This document shows positions 59,301 to 64,000 of a stretch of 64,000 nt of DNA, one piece after another. The DNA is from Homalodisca vitripennis (Eukaryota; Arthropoda; Insecta; Hemiptera; Cicadellidae), in contig NC_060207.1 in assembly GCF_021130785.1 (NCBI RefSeq), positions 3,804,501 through 3,868,500 on the forward strand. Direction: 5' to 3'. Both the position numbers and the translations under genes were made by a program. The notes beneath the pieces are model-generated. The model ran no database searches, had not been told where the DNA came from, and saw nothing but the letters and a program-made list of their open reading frames with translations. Numbering within the stretch: the first letter of the stretch is position 1; every line of letters starts with the position of its first letter.

Positions 59301-62147
59301 AACTACCTAGATAGATTACTTTGATTTAGGATTACACTAAATTGTATTTCATAAAGGGCACATATTTAAAAAATCTTTTCAGAGATGTATTTTTTTAATA
59401 CTAAAAAAATTTTTATAAATAAATATGTTATACCAGCTATAAAAGGGTTTACATTTTTATTTTAACATTTTCCTAAACCAATAATACAAAATTATAACCA
59501 AGAATCCTTATCTTTCTTATTAGGAGTAACAGCTTGTTTAAAATGGTTCTTTACTGGCTTTACAAATTTAAAACAAAATACACAAATAATTAAGATTTGT
59601 ATGTCTAAAAATATTAATTTTCTATTTTAAAAGGTATACGAAAACATTTTATAAGTCTGGTTAGTGTTTTCTCTTGTTCCGTTTTTATCGTGAATGTTTT
59701 CATAGTTAATATAAGTATAAAAAGTAATACAAAAAATTATTTACCATATTTGGTTTGTTTACCAGTCCGCTCCCCGGGAAAGAAAACGTAGACGTCAGCT
59801 GGGATACGTATTAAAGAATCCTGAGATTACGAAATTGATTGTAGGATTGATTGAGAAAAGACCAAGAGATCGTGGGGAAAATAGAGCCAGAGATATGGAT
59901 AGAGAAACGTAAAAGAAGGCGAAGTCCACTCCAGAGATAGAGTAACGTAAAAGAGAACGTCGAGAGTAAAATAGAGAGAAGGGAGAGAAACGTGTAGAAA
60001 GAGATTCCCGAACTATGAACGGGAAAAAAGTTTCGAAATCAAACCAAGAACCTAATCGACTGGAGTGGTAGGTTTTAATAGGCTCATAATTTCACCTTCT
60101 TTGTTATTTGTTCTAAGTTGATATTGAACTTTTGAGAGTTACATTTTAGAAACTCTATAGTTCTACTATCTTGTAAGATGTATGATGTGAATATTGAGTT
60201 TACATGATAAGTAAGGAAAATGATATGCATGCACTAAAAATATAGTATTCCCCGGGGGACTTACAACTAGATTTATTCTATTATTTTATTAATAATTGTA
60301 ACAAATTTTTTGTCAAAAGATACTGAGAAAGTACATCTCACATTAGGATTTTATCTCGATCTGTTCCATTACTTCTTGAAAAATATTTATGATCCACCCA
60401 CAATTTTGATGGAGAATTGTAACACAAAACATTCCAGAGTACAATAAGGGTTGACTAGTAACCCCAATTATTTGCTCTTGTACTTTATACCAATAATACT
60501 GTAATACATATCCCAAATTTAGTTATATTAGTTTTGGCAAGATTAATGGTTTCAGAATACAAAGTCCGTATATTTCATAAAAATGAAAGCTACTTTTATG
60601 ATAGAGTTCTACATTTTTCAAACGGGAAGGTTAAAAAAACATGATTTCAGGTACTTGGTAACTCAGGCAATTTCTCAACTTATTCAGTGGTTTAAGAGGA
60701 TCAGAGGTTACGTTGAATTATGACTTGGCTCTTTTTTATATCAGGTTTTTTGCATGTAGGAGCAGTTCTGGGTTAAAAAATGAATTTCAGCCACACTGTT
60801 GAATTTGAATGCCTTTTTGCCTCAGTCAAACAAAATCCTCAATCAAAAGCTTGTTTTCTTCCGGCCTGATATTTTTGGTTACTACAGTTAATTTTGCTTG
60901 GTTGCCCAATTCAAGAAAGTATGTAAATACTTAGGCTATGAGAAGACCACTTTGGTCAAGAATCATCCTATTTCCGGCACTTGTCATCTACTTCCGTAAT
61001 AAGGGAGAGTGGTATAAAATCCTCACCAAGTTCATGCAACATTTAAAAATTATCGGTTTATAAAAAGGTTTAGCATGATGGAAACTTTGTGGAAAAAGAA
61101 TGACTCATTGAGGAATATAAATTTCCATTCCTCTGTTTTTTTTCTTAAGCCACTGTAAAAATCCCATATCTACTAATTTCAAAGAAGGCAGTCAGTTTCA
61201 AGTACCTTATATGCAAACATGCGAGCTTTGTTTATCAAGGTGGGTTTTATAACAGTGTTTTTCAACGCATTAAATGGTTTCAATTTTACATGGTTACAAA
61301 ATGTAATTAAAAGTTAGATAGTAAAGTGACTTTCTTTACACTACTGGTCAAGCAACTGTGCATACTAAATATTTTTTATAAAATTTGAGTTTTTAACAAA
61401 ATATTCCTCCTTGGCGATCTTTAGCTGAAAGTCTTCAAACAGCTGTTTGTGTTCGTTTCATGAGTATTGTTATTATTTTTCTGAGTTCAAAAATATTCCA
61501 GAAATTCTTCCATTTTATTTTTAAATCTTCCTTGGACTTCACAATATTCTGTTAAAAAAAATTAGCTGTGTTGGGCCAGCCATTCTTGAAGTTAGCGGGT
61601 TAGCAAGCCATTTAGAAATTTGTTTTTATTACATAGAGTCAAGCTTAATATCCAACATTCTCTGAATGAATCTTGATATATATATATATTTTTTTTTTTA
61701 AGAAGAGGGACACTTTAATTGTATTGCCAATTCTTATATAGGAAAAACTGCTGCAAGCAATAATTAATGTTTTTAAATTACAATTTCTTCTACTCTTGAT
61801 TAAAGATTTTTTTTTCTTCTTTCAAGTTGATCAGTGAACATCCCAACAACTGTAATTCTATAAGGTGGGTTGCTTAAAATGAAAGAACAATGTACAGCAA
61901 ACAGTTTCATGATTTAAAATTGTCTTAACACAATGCATTGTTGTGATTTCAGATTACCCTGACTTTGGTAACAATTACGATGAGCATGATTTTGAGGAAG
62001 GGACTGTCAAATTCGAGAAGAGTGAAGAAGATCGTGAACGCCAACACATGGAGAGATTGCAGCAGAATGAACATTCCACCTAGCAATGAGATGGAACGAG
62101 AATCTAATGGAAGAAATAATTACGAATATGAAGTTCAAGATTATTGA
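39989..62147 (+). CDS. snRNP-U1-70K: U1 small nuclear ribonucleoprotein 70 kDa (partial, indel-ridden gene)
   Basis: The protein binds stem-loop I of U1 snRNA through an RRM and helps U1 snRNP define 5' splice sites in the nucleus. Exons recognised in order: 39,989-40,115; 40,530-40,595; 42,902-42,968; 57,804-57,917; 58,369-58,586; 59,766-60,067; 61,953-62,147. They cover the region before the RRM, the RRM start, the RRM end with the Gly-rich linker, the Arg/Glu-rich tail and an acidic C-terminus. All junctions used have AG/GT, several of them GTAAGT-like. The N-terminus and the RRM middle (RNP1 part) were not found; RNP1 should lie between 42,969 and 57,803. Most exons carry 1-nt insertions or deletions, while the residues in the correct local frame are conserved, so assembly error is likelier than decay. 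The family call rests on the exact order of diagnostic motifs, from remembered family sequence. Confidence 0.78.
40530..40595 (+). CDS. snRNP-U1-70K: U1-70K exon: start of the RRM
   Basis: The acceptor GTACTTCAG precedes it and the donor GTAAGT starts at 40,596. Allowing for small indels, it reads DPHNIPTSTLDPFKTLFVAR, the link into RRM strand 1 (RNP2, TLFVAR). The visible defects are one missing base near GATCT and single extra A's in AAAAA and CAAAG, all in or next to short runs. Confidence 0.82.
40972..40994. repeat. Short (GT)n microsatellite in U1-70K intron
   Basis: About 11 GT units after GTGAGTGGC. Confidence 0.93.
41581..41785. repeat. Diverged 99-bp tandem duplication in U1-70K intron
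   Basis: AATAGACACCGAGGAACAAA at 41,581 and AATAGACACGGAGGAAACAA at 41,680 begin two copies that continue through AGTTCAAAATGG, TTCTTTA, AGAGAGCC and AACTGTC. An old two-copy duplication. Confidence 0.85.
42902..42968 (+). CDS. snRNP-U1-70K: U1-70K exon: RRM helix 1 and strand 2
   Basis: The acceptor CTTTTTAG precedes it and the donor GTAAGC starts at 42,969. It reads NYDTSESKLRREF, then MFGPIKK, the typical RRM alpha-1/beta-2 segment of U1-70K, with one extra G after CTATG and a small insertion at TTTGTAAAATG. Confidence 0.83.
43460..43565. repeat. T-rich low-complexity tract
   Basis: Long T runs are interrupted by single G, A or TATT. It lies just left of the hAT remnant inside the large U1-70K intron. 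Confidence 0.9.
43640..44800 (+). pseudogene. Decayed hAT-superfamily transposase (ZMYM1/DUF4371-like)
   Basis: This is a remnant of a DNA transposase of the kind domesticated as ZMYM1-like proteins. The clearest part is near 44,511-44,730: AWDGAGVMSGHTFGLCALLK and then FICFIHRLGLVLTDVVKK match the family's DGAxxMSG...HRLNLVLVD block. Upstream, in other frames, are FDESTNYDESENQTRF-like residues near 44,300 (the DEST motif near the first catalytic Asp) and RTENHRAAHLAALIM-like residues near 44,025. The N-terminal part around 43,800-43,980 (GQNCFTLITKKNKF, SWPIVH) fits the TTF-type zinc finger region loosely. Many shifts and stops are present. It sits inside the large U1-70K intron. The C-terminal dimerisation domain and terminal inverted repeats were not found. 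Confidence 0.72.
44800..51100. other. Homopolymer-inflated sequence, no recognisable genes
   Basis: A-, T-, G- and C-runs of 4-10 are packed together throughout, for example near 46,395 (a run of 12 G) and 47,312-47,346 (about 35 T). Words such as AAAATTTTT and GGGGTTTT dominate in a way not seen before 43 kb. The open frames in this block are Lys/Phe-rich low-complexity strings without motifs. This is most likely poorly corrected assembly sequence inside the large U1-70K intron; any exon here would be hard to recognise. Confidence 0.6.
49376..49492. other. GC-rich island with hairpins
   Basis: About 115 bp of GC-rich sequence lies in a very AT-rich setting. CGACGATGAATCGTCG is a perfect 7-bp stem with a 2-base loop, and GGCGAC...GTCGCC at the right side forms another. 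GAACCCC appears near both ends. No coding motif was recognised. Confidence 0.5.
51440..51870. repeat. Degenerate tandem repeat, about 121-125-bp unit, about 3 copies
   Basis: GCAATGTT starts units at 51,517, 51,642 and 51,763. Each continues with GGGAGGTAAGTTT-like sequence, GGTGAAACTGGAAA, ACAGAAAA(G/A)CAT and AAAAATAAATA. The unequal spacing (125, 121) and many small indels contrast with the exact arrays on the left. Further left (51,170-51,440) GGGAGGTAAG words recur more loosely and may be older copies. Confidence 0.8.
51871..57803. other. Remainder of the large U1-70K intron
   Basis: AT-rich with no recognised mobile element. One stretch at about 54,168-54,215, GCCATCACCAATAAGCGG followed by CGTGGATATGG after a TTTCAG, could be the missing RRM exon (expected around a PRGYAF motif), but the match stops after a few codons and the minus strand is open through the same place. 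I do not call it. Confidence 0.4.
57804..57917 (+). CDS. snRNP-U1-70K: U1-70K exon: end of the RRM to the Gly-rich linker
   Basis: The probable acceptor is TTTACAG and the donor GTAAAAG starts at 57,918. With single-base corrections in several runs the DNA reads ADGKKIDGRR, then VDVERG, TVKGW and PRRL, the signature end of the U1-70K RRM. About six 1-nt indels are visible in about 90 bp. The 5' boundary is uncertain. Confidence 0.8.
58369..58586 (+). CDS. snRNP-U1-70K: U1-70K exon: GGGLGGT linker and start of the Arg/Glu tail
   Basis: The acceptor CGATAG precedes GTGGAGGACTGGGAGGAAC. It reads GGGLGGT directly, then RRGGPDVNLKHSGRE with small indels, followed by an Arg/Glu-rich stretch (NEREEESDYR; HGKERERK). 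RRLGGGLGGTRRGG, split across this junction in phase 1, is a hallmark of U1-70K. The donor is uncertain because the exon runs into a T-run. Confidence 0.8.
59766..60067 (+). CDS. snRNP-U1-70K: U1-70K exon: Arg/Glu/Ser-rich tail
   Basis: The acceptor TTTACCAG precedes TCCGCTCCCCGGGAAAG and the donor GTAGGT starts at 60,068. Frames give ERKRRRQ, EKRPRDRGENRARDMDRET and then KRERRE-like segments. The sequence is purine-rich and low-complexity with frame changes, typical of the tail that interacts with SR proteins. Confidence 0.68.
61953..62147 (+). CDS. snRNP-U1-70K: U1-70K terminal exon: acidic C-terminus
   Basis: The acceptor GTGATTTCAG precedes it. It reads YPDFGNNYDEHDFEEGTVKF, then EKSEEDRERQHMERLQQ. 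That frame stops at 62,091-62,093. A neighbouring frame continues NIPPSNEMERESNGRNN and ends at TGA 62,145-62,147, so a small indel near 62,075 probably decides which C-terminus is real. The split GAT codon fits the phase of the preceding exon. Confidence 0.68.
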   Translation: MTLTLVTITMSMILRKGLSNSRRVKKIVNANTWRDCSRMNIPPSNEMERESNGRNNYEYEVQDY

Positions 62148-62280
62148 AAGAATTTCCATTTTTATGAAGGCAACAATATTTGTATTTGGTTGTTTTTACC
62201 TACTAATTGTACGCTATTTGGAATGATTTATCTCAAGACTATTCATAGGAGTAAGGTAGATGTAAAATTTCTATTTACAT

Positions 62281-62286
62281 AATAAA
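62281..62286 (+). terminator. Poly(A) signal AATAAA
   Basis: A canonical AATAAA lies 134 bp after the last U1-70K stop, followed by GT/T-rich sequence (TTTACTTGTG, TTTTTTCTGG) that fits a downstream element. It is the best candidate 3' end of that gene. Confidence 0.6.
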
Positions 62287-62299
62287 CGTTTACTTGTGA

Positions 62300-63350
62300 T
62301 ATGACATTTTTTCTGGTTTCCTTTTTATTAGACTTTAAACAATGTGGGGGGATTGAGGAAAACTATCTACTCATTCTCAAAACATGAATTTAAAAGTAGA
62401 AAATGCAGATTCAGGTTGACTAGAAAGATGAAACTGGTGCTTCTGGTGACATAATTCATTAAAATCCAGAACAAACTAACGGATAGTTATAGTTTTTTTC
62501 CAATACTATAAACGTTTAACAGTAAAATGAAAAATTGTTGTTAGTGTAATTTTCATTCCTACCACACCAAAATATTGAGGATGAAATAAGTCAGTATGTT
62601 TGTAATGAAAATCACTGTAATAAAAATTATATAGTAATAATGGACAAATCAAGAATTTTTAAGTCTCAAATCTGATTGTGAAAATTAAAAATTTGATTCT
62701 CGAAGATCAAATCCTAATACTCTTTATCCTATCTTATCATTTATATCATCACCAATCCAATTACTTGCAGTCAGTTCCGGTAACACAAAAAATAATCCAA
62801 GAACATCCTCTCTATTTTAAAGGGGTTTCCAGAGGTTATATAGAAATAGCTGTATATTAAGAACTAACTCATATATGAATGTAGAGTTTAGCTCCAGTTT
62901 CACCTTCTGCTTAGTGCAGCGTCTCCTGGAATCGTAAGTCTGAGATTATCCCAAAAAGGATTGTGCATCTGATGATACAATGAGGATCCCTCATCACCTA
63001 GATTACACTTGATTTTGAATCTAGGTGTCAGATGTCGAAATGATGCAAAGAGTTTCGATTTCAATTTCTTCTCCTCAGACTTTTTTTGGATAGACGCAGT
63101 AAACTTGTGCTGAGCACAAACATAAATATAGAGAATACTGCAAGCAGAATATTATTTACAAGAGTATAATAATTTGTTTATGAGTGGTGTGTATTTATGG
63201 TTTTTTTTTAAGTACGAAAAAACAGGTTATTTGCGGACCGCAAATCAACTGTCATCTGCTAATTAAGACTCAGTGATGCATTTATGTATAAGTACAGAAC
63301 AGCAAGCAACACTTTATAGAGAAAACTTACAACAGTTTGTTAATTTGGTT
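62300..63350. other. Spacer after U1-70K
   Basis: AT-rich with no gene recognised. The 60-codon frame at 62,678-62,860 has no motif. Confidence 0.5.
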
Positions 63351-63351
63351 A

Positions 63352-64000
63352 CCTATCTATAGGTTTCCAATAACAAGAGGGGTACCCCAAGGTTCTGTTC
63401 TGGGCCCTGCTCTCTTTATCCTTACCACAAATGACCTACCAGCATATCTAAGAGACAGCTGTACCCCAATAATGTACGCTGATGATACCACCCTTGTGCT
63501 GGGCAAAGAAAGTATTGAATCACTTCAGATAAGCGCATTTATTGCTACAAACCTAGCCACTCAATACTGCCACGAAAATGACCTAGTTATAAACACACAA
63601 AAAACAAAGCAAATCATGTTTGGTAGAGGAGGAAAGGAGGAACCAGCATTACCTGAGGTGGAAGTGGAAGAGACCGCATGCTTCCTGGGCATTAACATCG
63701 ACGGTTCCTTTACCTGGACAGCCCACATTGACAGTGTATGCAGGAAGTTGAACACTGGCATATTTTAATTCGAAGAATGACGCAAATTGGCAATCCAGAA
63801 ATAGCAAAAATCATTTACCATGCTTTCTATGAAACTCACATAATGTATGGCATAGCCGCATGGGGTGGTACTACCAAGACCAATATGAACAGGATACTAA
63901 TATTACAAAAGAGAGCATTAAGAAACTATACTAGGCCTACAACCTATGGAGAGCTGCCGAGAACATTTTAAAAGTCTTAAAATCGACTGTGTATTGCAAT
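63352..64000 (+). pseudogene. LINE reverse transcriptase fragment (second element), runs off the window
   Basis: The C-terminal half of a non-LTR RT begins abruptly at FPITRGVPQGSVLGPALF. It continues with MYADDTTLVLG (catalytic Asp pair), HENDLVINTQKTKQIMFG and CFLGINIDGSFTWTAHID. A shift near 63,766 moves to the frame with HAFYETHIMYGIAAWGG and RILILQKRALRNYTR. No endonuclease or upstream RT motifs precede it, so it is a 5'-truncated copy, as left by incomplete reverse transcription. It resembles the CR1/Jockey group but is a different family from the 29-kb element: WTAHIDSVC replaces WSHHIDEMC and surrounding residues differ. Confidence 0.88.

Overview
This window looks like AT-rich nuclear DNA from an arthropod, most probably an insect. 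It has an intron-containing gene for the U1 snRNP 70 kDa protein whose residues are of the insect type, decayed non-LTR retrotransposons of the CR1/Jockey group, an IS630/mariner-like transposase of the DUF4817 kind, a decayed hAT (ZMYM1-like) transposase, tRNA-derived SINE-like pieces and many minisatellites. No bacterial-style operon, rRNA gene or CRISPR array was seen. I cannot name the species from the sequence.

Layout. (1) Bases 1-28,080 are gene-poor and hold eleven independent tandem arrays, together about 12 kb or roughly 42% of the interval. Their periods are 98, 98, 53, 69, 109, 111, 118, 77, 70/59, 143 and 81 bp, separated by AT-rich spacers. Unit lengths within an array are mostly identical to the base, and several arrays show higher-order structure: 98/146, a 109-bp dimer, and a 269-bp four-unit block. 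One broken DUF4817/DDE transposase (12,877-13,820) lies between the 109-bp and 111-bp arrays. (2) Bases 29,300-33,795 carry one nearly full-length but multiply frameshifted LINE (PHD finger and coiled-coil ORF1, endonuclease, reverse transcriptase, ATTG tail), directly abutted by an inverted SINE-like head. (3) Bases 33,870-39,985 are noncoding with dispersed repeats, a GT microsatellite and a striking C15A minisatellite. (4) Bases 39,989-62,300 hold plus-strand exons of the U1-70K gene, in order and with recognisable splice sites. One intron of about 15 kb contains a dead hAT element and about 6 kb of homopolymer-inflated sequence. Nearly all the exons carry single-base insertions or deletions, which looks more like uncorrected long-read assembly error than decay, although a pseudogene cannot be excluded. 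(5) The window ends in a second, 5'-truncated LINE reverse-transcriptase fragment that runs off the end.

The only host gene recognised is U1-70K, a core spliceosome component that binds stem-loop I of U1 snRNA. Everything else is repeats, dead mobile elements or spacer. Long open frames in the 69-bp and 81-bp arrays exist because the period is a multiple of three and are probably not genes.
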